Assembly: GCF_003600645.1 (NCBI RefSeq) | Contig: NZ_CP032482.1 | Location: forward strand, 2,790,001-2,854,000 | Direction: 5' to 3' | DNA length: 64,000 nucleotides | Origin: Yersinia rochesterensis | GTDB lineage: Bacteria > Pseudomonadota > Gammaproteobacteria > Enterobacterales > Enterobacteriaceae | Shown here: piece after piece, positions 9,440 through 19,404 of the stretch | How positions within the stretch are numbered: position 1 is the stretch's first letter | Layout of the letters: each line of letters begins with the position of its first letter | The notes under the pieces: model-generated | What the model was told of the DNA's origin: nothing | The model's input: the letters and a program-made list of their open reading frames with translations, nothing else | Database searches by the model: none | Program-made: the position numbers and the translations under genes

Positions 9440-10312
9440 TCAAGGCTCTTCTTGGCAATAACTTAGAAAACGTTGCAAAGCATTTGAGATGTGTTTTTGC
9501 CGATGATGAATCAGATATAACGTCCTAATCAGTGGCGGCAAAGGAATATTAAGTTCAATCAATTCACCGCTGGCAAGTTGATCGGCAATCACGCGCCGTG
9601 ACAAGCAACTGATTCCTATGCCATAACGCACCGCCCGCTTAATGGCTTCAGAATGCCCCAGTTCCATGACCAATTTAAAATGCGGCAATTTTGCCAGCAA
9701 TAAATGGTCGAGAACTTCACGCGTACCCGAACCTCGCTCGCGTAAGATCCACGCGGCATCAGCCAGCTCCTCTAACGTCAGCATTTTATGGCATAACGGG
9801 TTATCGGGAGCGGCAAACACCACTAATTCATCGTGCAGCCAAGCTTGTGTCAACAACTCTGGCATATGACACGGCCCTTCAATCAGGCCCAGATCGCCGC
9901 GAAAATCAGCCACAGCTTCAATCACATCCTGACTGTTACCAATATTCAACTCCAGCGGTGTTCCTGGGAAATCACGCCGATATTTGGCAATCATACCCGG
10001 CAACATATAATTGCCGATGGTGCTACTGGCGGCGATGCGCAATGCGCCTAAATCCTGCAAGAAAAGTTGTTCAATTTCTACGGCTTGATCAAGAAGTGAT
10101 AGTGCTTTGGGGTAAAGTAACCGCCCATGCTCATTCGTCACTAAACGCTTACCGACCCTATCAAAAAGTTGTACCCCTAATTGCCCTTCCAAATCCGCCA
10201 ACGCGGCGCTGACTGCCGATTGTGAAAGTGCGAGCACCACCGAGGCTTGTGTCGTAGAGCCGCTTTTTAGCACCTCAGTAAAGACTTCAAGTTGACGTAA
10301 GGTTATGTGCAT
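9440..10312 (-). CDS. yeiE: LysR-family regulator YeiE
   Basis: Transcription factor of 290 residues. An N-terminal winged HTH (about 1-60, [22 protein letters not shown]...[13 protein letters not shown]) is joined to a periplasmic-binding-protein-like effector domain (about 90-290). Position between lysP and yeiH is as in E. coli and supports the assignment. YeiE homologues have been reported to sense sulfite and to affect flagellar and iron genes, and the neighbouring yeiH is of the putative sulfate exporter family; I infer a shared job in sulfite/sulfate handling. In Yersinia the pair has been split by about 2.5 kb of inserted genes. Confidence 0.93.
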   Translation of the reverse strand: MHITLRQLEVFTEVLKSGSTTQASVVLALSQSAVSAALADLEGQLGVQLFDRVGKRLVTNEHGRLLYPKALSLLDQAVEIEQLFLQDLGALRIAASSTIGNYMLPGMIAKYRRDFPGTPLELNIGNSQDVIEAVADFRGDLGLIEGPCHMPELLTQAWLHDELVVFAAPDNPLCHKMLTLEELADAAWILRERGSGTREVLDHLLLAKLPHFKLVMELGHSEAIKRAVRYGIGISCLSRRVIADQLASGELIELNIPLPPLIRTLYLIHHRQKHISNALQRFLSYCQEEP

Positions 10313-10499
10313 AAGAGTCTCTGTAATAAAAAATGGAGGACGCTATCATCACTCTGATTGTCAGTGGCCGGATGATAAGAATTGGCACTGACCCAAAGTC
10401 ATTCTGACACAAAGAGTATATACCCCCGATTACCCTACAAGACTAACACCCTTGAGTAAAATTCGGCGATCATCAAGGATAAATTTAAGCAGTAAAATA

Positions 10500-10793
10500 C
10501 TATTTATTATCATCGGCACGAAAGAAAATACGATAAATAATCGAGCCAATCGCACAAATAATAACATTAAAAATCAACCACATAATTAATAAGTAGCTGA
10601 ATGTATGAGATAATGGAATACCACGTTCGCTCTTAAACGGATTAAAATGAGGTAGCGGTGTAATATGGAAAGGATTCAAGTTATATAACTTGAAAAAATA
10701 AGCAACTAAATAAGGTGGAGTCAATAAATAAATAAGTAGTGCAATTATCAAGATGACCCATAGCGACCTTTCAGATTTGACCTTTTTTTTCAT
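10500..10793 (-). CDS. Small inner-membrane protein, unknown
   Basis: A 97-residue protein I do not recognise. A basic start MKKKVKSERS is followed by a hydrophobic segment at about 12-34 and another at about 67-91, giving two likely membrane spans with a short Pro/His-rich loop (NPFHITPLPHFNPF). The composition is AT-rich compared with yeiE. No clear ribosome site precedes the ATG. It is divergent from the NlpC/P60 gene, so both may share the 10794-10895 promoter region. It might be a partner or immunity-type protein for that hydrolase, but nothing in the sequence proves it. Confidence 0.5.
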   Translation of the reverse strand: MKKKVKSERSLWVILIIALLIYLLTPPYLVAYFFKLYNLNPFHITPLPHFNPFKSERGIPLSHTFSYLLIMWLIFNVIICAIGSIIYRIFFRADDNK

Positions 10794-10895
10794 ATTAATA
10801 TTCTACGCCACTGTTATGATTGATATGATGTTATTGTTTATCTCGGTTCAACTTGAATAGGTCATTACTCCACAATCAACTTAAAAGGATTTATC

Positions 10896-12332
10896 ATGAT
10901 AAAGATAATTATTAGACACAATAAGCTCTTTCTGCTGGCAGTATGTATATCTGCTCATGCACATTCAAACACATTATATTCACAACAGCCATCAGTTCAA
11001 ACTAATATTGTTAGAATAGATAAAACAAAAACTATTTTTCCTATACATGACTATCCGCAAGATACTGAAAAATGGATACCCAAAAATAAGCATTATCACA
11101 CTCCCTTTATGAGTACTGATCAACAAAGTATGGCTTTTAAAGCTTTGATGAATCATTACTTTGGGCAAAACAGCGGCGACCCATCGCCATGGAACAGAAA
11201 CTATATCAGTACTATGCTGAGCAACACGGGGGCCGTAACAGAAAAACTGTCGAAAGATATTACTCAGTTTACGCATTCAGACGCCCGTTACTACGGCGAA
11301 AACTTCCTCCTGCTCGACTCTGAATGGAAAGAACGGATGCGGCACCTGGCCTCCATAGTGATAACCGAAAAATATCACCAAACTTCGCGCGGTATTATTT
11401 TAAAAGAAACCGCCGTCAGATTATTGCCAACAACCCACCCTGCATTTGATAATCCCAGTCAGGGATATCCATTTGATATGCTACAGGATTCCTCCTTTCA
11501 CCCCGGCGAACCTATCTATATTGCGGGCATCACTCAGGATAAATCATGGAGTTTTGTTATTTCTCCATCAAAAATAGGCTGGGTTGAAAGCTCAGATATT
11601 GCTTATGTCGATGATGTTTTTATCCAACGCTGGGTAACAATGGCGAAAAAAAGTCTTGGTGCAGTGATAAATGACCATGCCAGCTTCGTGGATAAACAAG
11701 GTGTCTTCAGATTTACTGCGCGAACCGGGACACTTCTCCCCCTGACAACATTAAAGGGCGAAAGGGTCGTGGCAATACCGGTAAAAAATACACAGGGAAA
11801 TGCCAATATTCACTATGCCAGGTTACCTGAAAAAATCATGCATCAGGCCCCTGTTCCCGCAACCCCCGAAAATATGTCAATGCTAATAAAAAATATGCAG
11901 GGTAAAAATTATGGTTGGGGAAATATCTATGATTTTAATGACTGTTCTTCAGAAATAAGAAACCTCATGCTGCCTTTTGGCATTTATCTTCCCAGAGACT
12001 CGCAACAACAGTCTTTGAGTGGAAAACACGTTGATCTGAGCCATTACTCTACCAAAGAACGTATAGAATACCTTATGGCGCATGGTAAGCCATTGACTAC
12101 CCTGATTTATATCGGCGGCCATGTGATGCTCTATATTGGAAATGCAGATTGGAAAGGTCAGACGGTACCTATCACCTATCAAAATTTGTGGGGTTTAAGG
12201 CCAGCAAACTCTTCAAATCGTAGTATTATTGGGAAGTCGGTTTTCTTTCCCTTGCTATCCCGTTATCCGGAAGATCCGAAACTGGAATCTCTTGCGGGGA
12301 AATCTGTATTTATCATGACGTGGCTTAATTAA
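10896..12332 (+). CDS. Exported SH3b/NlpC-P60 peptidoglycan hydrolase
   Basis: A 478-residue protein with a weak signal peptide (about 1-24, LFLLAVCISAHAHS). A long N-terminal region of the NlpC/P60 stabilising type follows, then SH3b-like modules (about 165-310) and a C-terminal NlpC/P60 domain. The catalytic set is C350 (FNDCSSEIRN), H409 (IGGHVMLYIG) and probably N430 (YQNLWG). It should cut peptide stems of peptidoglycan in the periplasm or outside. The ATG follows AAAAGGA. Its neighbours, a small divergent membrane protein and two small Cys-rich exported proteins, are not part of the E. coli yeiE-yeiH interval, so this is an inserted group. Natural role unknown. Confidence 0.8.
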   Translation: MIKIIIRHNKLFLLAVCISAHAHSNTLYSQQPSVQTNIVRIDKTKTIFPIHDYPQDTEKWIPKNKHYHTPFMSTDQQSMAFKALMNHYFGQNSGDPSPWNRNYISTMLSNTGAVTEKLSKDITQFTHSDARYYGENFLLLDSEWKERMRHLASIVITEKYHQTSRGIILKETAVRLLPTTHPAFDNPSQGYPFDMLQDSSFHPGEPIYIAGITQDKSWSFVISPSKIGWVESSDIAYVDDVFIQRWVTMAKKSLGAVINDHASFVDKQGVFRFTARTGTLLPLTTLKGERVVAIPVKNTQGNANIHYARLPEKIMHQAPVPATPENMSMLIKNMQGKNYGWGNIYDFNDCSSEIRNLMLPFGIYLPRDSQQQSLSGKHVDLSHYSTKERIEYLMAHGKPLTTLIYIGGHVMLYIGNADWKGQTVPITYQNLWGLRPANSSNRSIIGKSVFFPLLSRYPEDPKLESLAGKSVFIMTWLN

Positions 12333-12408
12333 ATAGAGAACAATAATTAAGCCAATAAATTTCACACTTTAAATATAGAGATATATTTCATTTTCTGAGG
12401 AACTCATT

Positions 12409-12606
12409 ATTAATATAATTAATTCACTACTCATTTCTTTGATTATTTCCGGCATTCCCCTTGCAGTCCATGCCTGCGTAATAAACGGGAAGCTTGGCTC
12501 TCCCTATGAGTGTGCAGTAGCATGCACATTATGGCCATCAGGGAATATTGATGAGGATTGTATGACCAGCGTCATAGTGGTGCCACAGGATCACAGCTCT
12601 TTGTAG
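12409..12606 (+). CDS. Small Cys-rich exported protein, no ATG (ATT start or start lost)
   Basis: An open frame of 65 codons. The first codon is ATT, 8 bases after GAGG. The paralogue at 12869 has GAGG, the same 8-base spacing, and ATG. The product has a hydrophobic leader ending AVHA, then Cys at 23, 35, 39 and 51. This parallels Cys 24, 34, 38 and 49 of the paralogue: A-C-x(9-11)-C-x3-C-x(10-11)-C-M. Either ATT is used as a rare start or the gene has lost its ATG. No usable internal start keeps the leader intact. Function unknown; two disulfides are likely in the periplasm or outside. Confidence 0.45.
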   Translation: MNIINSLLISLIISGIPLAVHACVINGKLGSPYECAVACTLWPSGNIDEDCMTSVIVVPQDHSSL

Positions 12607-12868
12607 TCTTTTAGCGAGCTATTCAGTCCACATCTTAAAAATAAACATTGAATGATTAATAATACCTGCGGTTATACCGATATTTATCGCTAATCAACAC
12701 AAGTAATAGCTCATTGAATCTTAAACTTTATAGACTTACACTTTTCGCGATGTGATAAACCATTTCATACGTTCAGATAAATATCATTAACAAGGTTAGC
12801 ATTTAGATATTATGTCTGTTTTTCACATCTGAAATATATGGATGCATTTCACTTATGAGGTATTTTTC

Positions 12869-13069
12869 ATGAATAATAGTCTTAAATATATATTACTTAC
12901 CTTAACTTTTTCAGCAACCCCACTGTTCGCTAATGCTTGCGAAATTGCGGGAGGGTCTGAAGAGGAATGCATGGAGGCCTGCTTACAGCCAGAAATAACT
13001 GACTATACCGCTTGCATGCTAGGCACTCCAGCACCTACCGGGCAGACTGATCAGTCCGCCACTCAATAG
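12869..13069 (+). CDS. Small Cys-rich exported protein
   Basis: A 66-residue protein beginning MNNSLKYILLTL, with a good signal peptide cut near LFANA. The start at 12869 is chosen over an ATG nine codons upstream because GAGG lies 8 bases before it and the leader becomes a standard signal peptide. The mature part is about 43 residues, acidic, with Cys at 24, 34, 38 and 49 and a Thr/Gln-rich tail. It is paralogous by pattern to the frame at 12409. A 9-bp stem hairpin follows at 13079-13104. I do not recognise the family; it could be a secreted effector, inhibitor or cognate factor of the NlpC/P60 enzyme. Confidence 0.6.
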   Translation: MNNSLKYILLTLTFSATPLFANACEIAGGSEEECMEACLQPEITDYTACMLGTPAPTGQTDQSATQ

Positions 13070-13258
13070 TAGTATTATTAGGCATACCTCTTTGTGTATG
13101 CCTACATCACTCACAGCACTCTCCTCCGACATCTCTTTTGGTTCACAAATACACTTCTTACCACTTATATCGATTGATTATAAATATATAATGAATTTAT
13201 CTATTATGACTAAAATCGGTAAACTAGCGCCAATCTTTACAGGACACAGGACATCAAC

Positions 13259-14341
13259 ATGGCGACTTCTCATATTAAAGAACTCTCCCGACCACAGCTG
13301 CCAGCTTTGTTTCGCTATATTCCGGGCTTGGTATTGACTGGTGTGATTACCGGGTTAGCACTCAAAGTGGGTGACATGCCGTGGTTTATTTACATGGGCC
13401 TCGGGGCACTGACCCTGGCGATTTTATTCGGTATCTTGGTGGGCAACACGTTGTACCCTTGGGTGCAGCCGGTCTGTTCTGACGGGGTGGTACTCGCCAA
13501 ACAACATTTACTGCGGTTGGGGATTATTTTATACGGTTTCCGGCTAACTTTTCAGCAAGTAGCGGATGTCGGTGCCACCGGCATGATTATTGACCTGCTA
13601 ACTCTTAGTTCAACCTTTATATTGGCCTGCTGGCTAGGGAAACGCGTGTTTGGTTTGGACCAGCAAACCGTGATGTTAATTGGTGCCGGTAGCAGTATTT
13701 GTGGGGCGGCAGCCATTATGGCAACCGAACCGGTGCTGAAAGCGGACGCCAGCAAAGTGGCGGTGGCCGTCGCCACAGTGGTGATTTTCGGGACATTAGC
13801 GATTTTTGTTTACCCATGGCTATACCAGCTAAACCTGCATTACCAATGGCTGCCGTTTAGTCAGGAAACCTTTGGTATCTTTGCCGGTTCAACTATTCAT
13901 GAAGTGGCACAGGTGGTAGCCGCCGGGCATGCTATTGGCCCTGATGCTGAAAATGCCGCCGTCATTACCAAAATGATCCGGGTCATGATGCTGGCACCGT
14001 TCTTGCTGCTACTGTCGGCTTATTTGGGCCGCAATAGTATGAAAACCCACGGTGAAAAACGGGAGAAAAGTGCCATTACCATTCCGTGGTTTGCGGTGAT
14101 ATTTATTCTGATGGCCGGGTTTAACTCACTGAATTTGCTGCCCGCAGCATGGGTTAGCCACTTGATTACACTGGATACCATTTTGTTAGCAATGGCGATG
14201 GCAGCTCTGGGGCTAACCACCCATGTGGGTTCTATTCGTCAGGCGGGGGTCAAACCGCTGTTACTGGCACTGTTGCTGTTTGTCTGGTTGCTGGTCGGCG
14301 GCACTGGCATCAACTTACTGGTGCAGCATATTGCGGCGTAA
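13259..14341 (+). CDS. yeiH: YeiH, UPF0324/putative sulfate exporter family
   Basis: Integral inner-membrane protein of 360 residues with about 10 hydrophobic segments (E. coli YeiH 349). Conserved stretches include [14 protein letters not shown], the small-residue run [15 protein letters not shown] and the helix cap [16 protein letters not shown], all typical of UPF0324. The protein family is called putative sulfate exporter; direct transport data are limited. It is divergent from yeiE, its likely regulator, although inserted genes now separate them. A rho-independent terminator lies 32 bases downstream and nfo follows in the same direction. Confidence 0.92.
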   Translation: MATSHIKELSRPQLPALFRYIPGLVLTGVITGLALKVGDMPWFIYMGLGALTLAILFGILVGNTLYPWVQPVCSDGVVLAKQHLLRLGIILYGFRLTFQQVADVGATGMIIDLLTLSSTFILACWLGKRVFGLDQQTVMLIGAGSSICGAAAIMATEPVLKADASKVAVAVATVVIFGTLAIFVYPWLYQLNLHYQWLPFSQETFGIFAGSTIHEVAQVVAAGHAIGPDAENAAVITKMIRVMMLAPFLLLLSAYLGRNSMKTHGEKREKSAITIPWFAVIFILMAGFNSLNLLPAAWVSHLITLDTILLAMAMAALGLTTHVGSIRQAGVKPLLLALLLFVWLLVGGTGINLLVQHIAA

Positions 14342-14372
14342 AGTCGCTATCCCAGCTAGCTAATGATGGTTT

Positions 14373-14398
14373 AAGGGCTGCATCGGCGGCCCTTTTTT
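14373..14398 (+). terminator. yeiH terminator
   Basis: AAGGGC pairs with GCCCTT around TGCATCGGCG, followed by six T. Confidence 0.8.
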
Positions 14399-14470
14399 GT
14401 GCCACAGTTTATCTCATTCAATCGCGCCGCTATCAATGCCATAATGGGCCGGATATCAAAGGAGAATGGA

Positions 14471-15313
14471 ATGAAATTTGTCGGTGCACATGTCAGCGCA
14501 GCAGGGGGTGTAGACCAGGCTGTGATTCGAGCGCATGAACTTGAGGCCACTGCCTTTGCCTTGTTTACCAAGAATCAACGTCAATGGCGCGCCGCGCCGC
14601 TGGCGGAAGATGTGATTGAAAAATTTAAGCAAGCTTGTGAACAATATGGCTATACCTCAGCCCAGATTTTACCTCACGATAGCTACCTGATTAACCTCGG
14701 TCATCCGGTGGCCGAGGCGCTGGAGAAATCCCGCGAAGCCTTTATTGATGAAATGCTGCGCTGCCAGCAACTGGGGCTGTCATTACTGAACTTCCACCCC
14801 GGCAGCCATTTACTGCAAATTGATGAAGATAAATGTCTGGCCCGCATCGCCGAATCCATCAATATCGCACTAAATGCCTCTGAGGGTGTGACTGCGGTGA
14901 TTGAAAATACCGCCGGTCAGGGCAGCAATCTGGGCTTCAAATTTGAACATTTGGCCGCCATCATTGATGGAGTGGAAGATAAGAGTCGCGTGGGTGTTTG
15001 TATTGATACCTGCCATGCTTTCGCCGCCGGTTATGATTTGCGCACCGAAGCAGATTGTGAGCATACTTTCAGTCAGCTCGGCGAGATTGTCGGTTTCGAG
15101 TATTTGCGCGGTATGCATCTTAATGATGCCAAAAGTGAATTTAACAGCCGTGTCGACCGCCACCACAGCTTAGGTGAAGGAAACATCGGCAAAACCGTGT
15201 TCAGCTATATTATGCGCGATCCGCGCTTTGATAATATTCCGCTGATTCTGGAAACAGTGAATCCCGATATCTGGGCTGAAGAGATAGCCTGGCTGAAATC
15301 ACAGGCGCAATAG
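14471..15313 (+). CDS. nfo: Endonuclease IV (Nfo)
   Basis: AP endonuclease and 3'-repair diesterase of base excision repair, 280 residues with an AP2Ec TIM-barrel fold. Metal-site segments are all visible: [49 protein letters not shown] and ILETVNPD, covering the three-zinc ligands His, Glu and Asp. The start at 14471 is preferred over an in-frame ATG 72 bases upstream because AAAGGAGAATGGA precedes it and [13 protein letters not shown] matches the family start. It lies between yeiH and the fru operon, converging on fruA across a shared terminator. Confidence 0.96.
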   Translation: MKFVGAHVSAAGGVDQAVIRAHELEATAFALFTKNQRQWRAAPLAEDVIEKFKQACEQYGYTSAQILPHDSYLINLGHPVAEALEKSREAFIDEMLRCQQLGLSLLNFHPGSHLLQIDEDKCLARIAESINIALNASEGVTAVIENTAGQGSNLGFKFEHLAAIIDGVEDKSRVGVCIDTCHAFAAGYDLRTEADCEHTFSQLGEIVGFEYLRGMHLNDAKSEFNSRVDRHHSLGEGNIGKTVFSYIMRDPRFDNIPLILETVNPDIWAEEIAWLKSQAQ

Positions 15314-15320
15314 ATATAAA

Positions 15321-15348
15321 AAAACCGGCACTTGGAGGCCGGTTTTTC
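15321..15348. terminator. Bidirectional terminator, nfo/fruA
   Basis: AAAACCGGC / GCCGGTTTT with an 8-base loop, T-rich on both strands, between convergent nfo and fruA. Confidence 0.85.
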
Positions 15349-15381
15349 TTATTAGCAGCTTAACTGATATTCACTGAATTA

Positions 15382-17058
15382 TTACGCGACTTTCGCCACC
15401 ACAGCATCAGGGCGTTTTAGCATCGCGTACAGGCCGCCGGCTAAGACGGTACCAGCAATTATTGCCACCAAATACAGCAGCACCGGATGAATTGCCCCTG
15501 GTATCAACAACACGAACAGACCGCCGTGTGGTGCCATCAGTTGCGCGCCGAAGGCCATCGACAGAGCACCCGTTAATGCGCCACCGGCAATACAGCACGG
15601 CAACACCCGCATCGGGTCACGGGCCGCAAACGGAATCGCCCCTTCAGAGATAAAGCACAAGCCCAATACCAACGCGGCTTTGCCCCCTTCCTGCTCACCT
15701 TTGTCAAATTTATGACGCGCCAGCAGTGTTGCCAGCCCCATTGCCAGCGGTGGTACCATGCCCGCCGCCATAATAGCCGCCATCGGGGCATAAACTGACG
15801 AACTCAACAGTGCCACACCAAAGGCGTATGCCGCTTTGTTCACCGGCCCGCCCATATCGGTACACATCATGGCACCGAGGATAGCGCCCAGCAGCACCGC
15901 ATTGGCGGTACCCATGGATTGCAGCCAATTAGTCAGGCCAGTCATGATTTGTGCGACCGGTGTACCGACCACATAAATCATCACCAAACCGACAATCAAG
16001 CTGGCCACTAGTGGGATAATCAATATCGGCTTCAGCGCTTCCATACTCTGCGGCAAACGCAGTTTGGTGCTGATGGCTTTGGCGACATAACCGGCCAGGA
16101 AACCAGCAATAATACCGCCGAGGAAGCCCGCACCGGTGCTAACCGCCAACATACCGCCAATCAAACCCGGTGTCAGACCGGGACGGTCAGCAATCGAGAA
16201 GGCGATGAAACCCGCCAATACCGGCACCATCAGGGCGAATGCAGAACCGCCACCGATTTGCATCAAGGCCGCAGCCAATGTGCCTTTGACTTCAAATGCT
16301 TTAATCCCGAACACAAACGAGAGCGCGATACACAAACCGCCGGCGACCACCATTGGCAACATGTAAGACACACCGGTCAACAGATGGCGATAAGGGCCGC
16401 CGGTTTCTGTTTTTTTGCTGCCGGTGCTGCTGCCGGTTTTTGGCTGATAAACTTCCGCTTCCACCAGCGCTTTGTCCAGTTCCTGCGCAGTTTTCTTCAG
16501 TGCCAAGCCGGTGCTGGTGCGGTACATCGGTTTGCCAGCAAACTTATCCAAATCCACTTCAATGTCAGCAGCCACAATCACCAAATCGGCCGCAGCGACC
16601 TCTTCCGGCGTGATGGTATTACCCGCACCGACAGAACCGCGAGTTTCTACTTTTACCCACCAGCCGCGTTTTTTCGCTTCACTTTCAATGGCTTCTGCCG
16701 CCATAAAAGTGTGCGCTACGCCAGTCGGGCAGGCGGTAATCGCCACAATACGTTTTGGGCCAGTTGCTGCTGGTGCTGCGCTGACCACAGCTTGATAAGG
16801 TGTAGCCTGTGTTATGGCCTGCGCCAGGAAACCCTCTGGGTCACGCACCGCTTTTTCCACATCACCGACATACACTTTTTTGCCATTCAGCGCACTGTCT
16901 GCCGGGACTGATTGCCCGGCCACAATCACCAGTTCGGCATCTGCGGCTTGCTCAACCCAGCTCAAACCGGCTTTTGCCGCCGCTGCACCCAGCATCAGTG
17001 ACGCAAGGTGGCCTCTGGCCTGCCCGAGCGAACTGTCTATTATTAGTAGCGTTTTCAT
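15382..17058 (-). CDS. fruA: PTS fructose EIIB'BC component FruA
   Basis: Membrane permease of the fructose phosphotransferase system that takes up fructose as fructose-1-phosphate. It has 558 residues: a degenerate IIB' domain (about 1-100), the active IIB with phospho-Cys in ITACPTGVAHTFMAAEA (about 110-200), and the IIC channel domain from about 225 with many membrane spans. The start at 17058 is chosen for a GGAGG ribosome site and the family start MKTLLIID. It is last in fruB-fruK-fruA, 14 bases after fruK. Expression should follow the two Cra operators upstream of fruB. Confidence 0.96.
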   Translation of the reverse strand: MKTLLIIDSSLGQARGHLASLMLGAAAAKAGLSWVEQAADAELVIVAGQSVPADSALNGKKVYVGDVEKAVRDPEGFLAQAITQATPYQAVVSAAPAATGPKRIVAITACPTGVAHTFMAAEAIESEAKKRGWWVKVETRGSVGAGNTITPEEVAAADLVIVAADIEVDLDKFAGKPMYRTSTGLALKKTAQELDKALVEAEVYQPKTGSSTGSKKTETGGPYRHLLTGVSYMLPMVVAGGLCIALSFVFGIKAFEVKGTLAAALMQIGGGSAFALMVPVLAGFIAFSIADRPGLTPGLIGGMLAVSTGAGFLGGIIAGFLAGYVAKAISTKLRLPQSMEALKPILIIPLVASLIVGLVMIYVVGTPVAQIMTGLTNWLQSMGTANAVLLGAILGAMMCTDMGGPVNKAAYAFGVALLSSSVYAPMAAIMAAGMVPPLAMGLATLLARHKFDKGEQEGGKAALVLGLCFISEGAIPFAARDPMRVLPCCIAGGALTGALSMAFGAQLMAPHGGLFVLLIPGAIHPVLLYLVAIIAGTVLAGGLYAMLKRPDAVVAKVA

Positions 17059-17072
17059 TTCGCCTCCGGAAA

Positions 17073-18011
17073 TCAATTAAAAGGTTTCAAATCGACTTTT
17101 GCCATCATGGCGGCCAATTGCGGGCGATCCGTAATACCCACATTGCTTTGACTGACGGCCAAAGCAGCGACTGCGGTTGCCAAGCGCAAGGTATGCTCGC
17201 TGGACTCACGCATTAATAATCCATAAATCAGACCGCCGACCATTGAGTCACCAGCACCTACAGTGCTGACCACTTCGCAAGCCGGGGGTTTTGCCAACCA
17301 GGCACCGGAGGCATTAACCCACAACGCACCTTCCGCGCCGAGCGAAATCACTACATGGGCAATCCCCTGGTCGCGCAGTGCGTGTGCGGCTTCTACTACA
17401 TCACCCAGCTCAGGTAATGGGCGACCGGCCCAGATTTCCAGCTCACGGCGGTTGGGTTTCACCAACCACGGCGAAGCTTTCAGACCGGCAACCAAGGCTT
17501 CGCGGCTGCTGTCGAAAATAATGCATGGGCACTGGGAGCGCAGACGCTTCATCCAGTCGGTAAAGTCATCGGGATTCACCCCCGCTGGCAAACTGCCGCT
17601 GACCGCCACCATGTCGAATTGCCCCAACCAGCTCAATGAGTCGGTAACGAAACGGTCCCAATCGGGTTTAGTGACCTCAAAACCGGAGAAGTTAAAGTCA
17701 GTCACTTCGCCATCTTTTTCGGTCAGTTTGACATTAATGCGGGTACGCCCTGGCACCACCTGAAAACGGTTGGCGATACCCAGTTCGCTGAACAACAGTT
17801 GGAAGCCATCTTGGTTATCTTTACCAAGGAAACCGCCAACCGTGACATCAATACCTAAGTCTTTCAGTACCTTGGCAACATTAATACCTTTACCCGCAGC
17901 ATGCAGGCCGGCTGTTTTTACCAGGTTAACTTCACCGCGCTCAATCTCTGGGCAAAAGCCCACCAAATCGTAAGCCGGGTTTAGTGTGATTGTTGCGACT
18001 CTTCTGCTCAT
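17073..18011 (-). CDS. fruK: 1-phosphofructokinase FruK
   Basis: Cytoplasmic PfkB-family kinase of 312 residues that converts fructose-1-phosphate to fructose-1,6-bisphosphate with ATP. An N-terminal [10 protein letters not shown] and a glycine pair in [14 protein letters not shown] bind substrate. The C-terminal PfkB signature GAGDSMVGG, near 248-256, holds the catalytic Asp and the anion hole. The ATG overlaps the fruB stop by 4 bases (ATGA), so translation is coupled. Its substrate fructose-1-phosphate is also the inducer that releases Cra. Confidence 0.96.
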   Translation of the reverse strand: MSRRVATITLNPAYDLVGFCPEIERGEVNLVKTAGLHAAGKGINVAKVLKDLGIDVTVGGFLGKDNQDGFQLLFSELGIANRFQVVPGRTRINVKLTEKDGEVTDFNFSGFEVTKPDWDRFVTDSLSWLGQFDMVAVSGSLPAGVNPDDFTDWMKRLRSQCPCIIFDSSREALVAGLKASPWLVKPNRRELEIWAGRPLPELGDVVEAAHALRDQGIAHVVISLGAEGALWVNASGAWLAKPPACEVVSTVGAGDSMVGGLIYGLLMRESSEHTLRLATAVAALAVSQSNVGITDRPQLAAMMAKVDLKPFN

Positions 18012-19144
18012 GCTGCCCCCTCGCCCAAACCGGCGGAGATGGCGGCACCAATGGCGTCCAGCGCAGCCTGTGCATCTTCACCGCTCGCGGTAAAGCGCAG
18101 GCGATTTCCTTTTTTAACCCCTAAAGCCACAACTTTCATTAGACTACGTCCATTAGCGGGTTTACCGGTGCCGTCCAGATTTGTTACGGTGATTTCACTG
18201 GTAAACTGTTTGATTGTATTGACTAAAATCGTCCCTGGGCGCGCATGTAATCCATGTTCATTGCGGATAACAAACTCTGCGCTTAATACTTCATTTTGCT
18301 CGACATATTTACTGGTCAGCAATGCCAACAGTGCAGCGGCATCAGCGTTCAGCAACGCGTCAGCTTTTTTCGCCAGCAGTAAGTCACTGAGATAATTCAA
18401 CATTGAGAGCGGCTGGTTATTATTAGCGACTGACAATGTCAGCAATAGGGCAACTTTCTCCCCATTATGCTCAAAAACAGTTACCGGGCGACTGATTGCC
18501 GCAGCACTGACCAAATTACCTTCGGTGCTGTCACTCAGCCAGATCCCCTGCCCCAGATTCAGCGGCTCGCGGGTAATCACATCACTGACAAAATGCGTAT
18601 CAACAGCGCCGATTTGCTGTAAACGGCCCGCATTCAGTGCTTGCAGCGTGATCAAATTGTCAGCCGCAACATCAAGCGCGATAAGTGAGGTGTCAAAATG
18701 GAATTCAGCGGCTTTTTGCTCGCCCATCAGCAAACTGCGTAACTCTTCAGCTGAAGTGGTTTTTGCTAGCTGTGCGGCAACCTCATCATCACTTAACACG
18801 TGCGTCAATTGGCGTAATAATGCCAGATGTTCATCAGAGCGGGCTGCAATGCCGATAACAATATAAGCGGTTTGATCTTCACCCCAGGCAATACCTTGCG
18901 GGAATTGGAAAACCTGTACGCCCGTGTTCAGCACCAAGTCGCGGGTATCAGTGGTACCATGTGGGATGGCAATGCCATTACCCAAATAGGTCGAGGTCTG
19001 CTGCTCGCGGGCTAGCATCCCATCAAGGTAGCCAGCAGCAACATTGCCAGCTTGAGTCAGGGCGGCGGCTACCTGAGTGATAGCCTCGTTTTTGCTGCCT
19101 GCTTGTGCAGCCAGATGTATATCTTTCGTCGATAACTGGAACAT
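18008..19144 (-). CDS. fruB: PTS fructose EIIA/HPr fusion protein FruB
   Basis: Diphosphoryl transfer protein of 378 residues (E. coli 376) that carries phosphate from enzyme I to FruA. The N-terminal EIIA-Fru domain has phospho-His H62 in [10 protein letters not shown] central linker-like domain follows, and the C-terminal FPr/HPr domain has H300 in [11 protein letters not shown]. The start at 19144 follows a GAGGAG site and gives [12 protein letters not shown], the family start; the frame is open 14 codons upstream but those overlap a Cra operator. First gene of fruBKA. Confidence 0.96.
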   Translation of the reverse strand: MFQLSTKDIHLAAQAGSKNEAITQVAAALTQAGNVAAGYLDGMLAREQQTSTYLGNGIAIPHGTTDTRDLVLNTGVQVFQFPQGIAWGEDQTAYIVIGIAARSDEHLALLRQLTHVLSDDEVAAQLAKTTSAEELRSLLMGEQKAAEFHFDTSLIALDVAADNLITLQALNAGRLQQIGAVDTHFVSDVITREPLNLGQGIWLSDSTEGNLVSAAAISRPVTVFEHNGEKVALLLTLSVANNNQPLSMLNYLSDLLLAKKADALLNADAAALLALLTSKYVEQNEVLSAEFVIRNEHGLHARPGTILVNTIKQFTSEITVTNLDGTGKPANGRSLMKVVALGVKKGNRLRFTASGEDAQAALDAIGAAISAGLGEGAA

Positions 19145-19166
19145 TATGTCTCCTCTCTTGCTGAAT

Positions 19167-19178
19167 TGAATCGTTTCA
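19167..19178. promoter_or_regulatory. Cra (FruR) operator, proximal
   Basis: TGAATCGTTTCA, the classic Cra half-palindrome, 23 bases upstream of the fruB start. Confidence 0.85.
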
Positions 19179-19232
19179 GCTTTCATGAGAAAAAGGAGCG
19201 TTACCCTTTATCATTTGGTGACGAGATAACGC

Positions 19233-19244
19233 TGAAACGTTTCA
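19233..19244. promoter_or_regulatory. Cra (FruR) operator, distal
   Basis: TGAAACGTTTCA, a perfect 12-base palindrome and consensus Cra site, 66 bases upstream of the proximal one. Two sites at fruB is the E. coli arrangement. Confidence 0.88.
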
Positions 19245-19404
19245 ATGAGTGTGTTTCCGACTCAGAATATATGCAAGTTTTCTGCTTTTATTCTTGATGA
19301 ATTTTTGACACTCCGCACATTTTCGTCTTGAACAAGTTTCTGTCAGCAGCAAAATAGCCCACTTTGCTGATAGTTGCTGACACTCATATCAAAGGAGCTA
19401 AACA

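Noticed and set aside
16258..16911. Long 217-codon plus-strand frame opposite fruA
   Set aside because: Shadow of fruA; the composition is typical of an antisense frame and no ribosome site precedes it.
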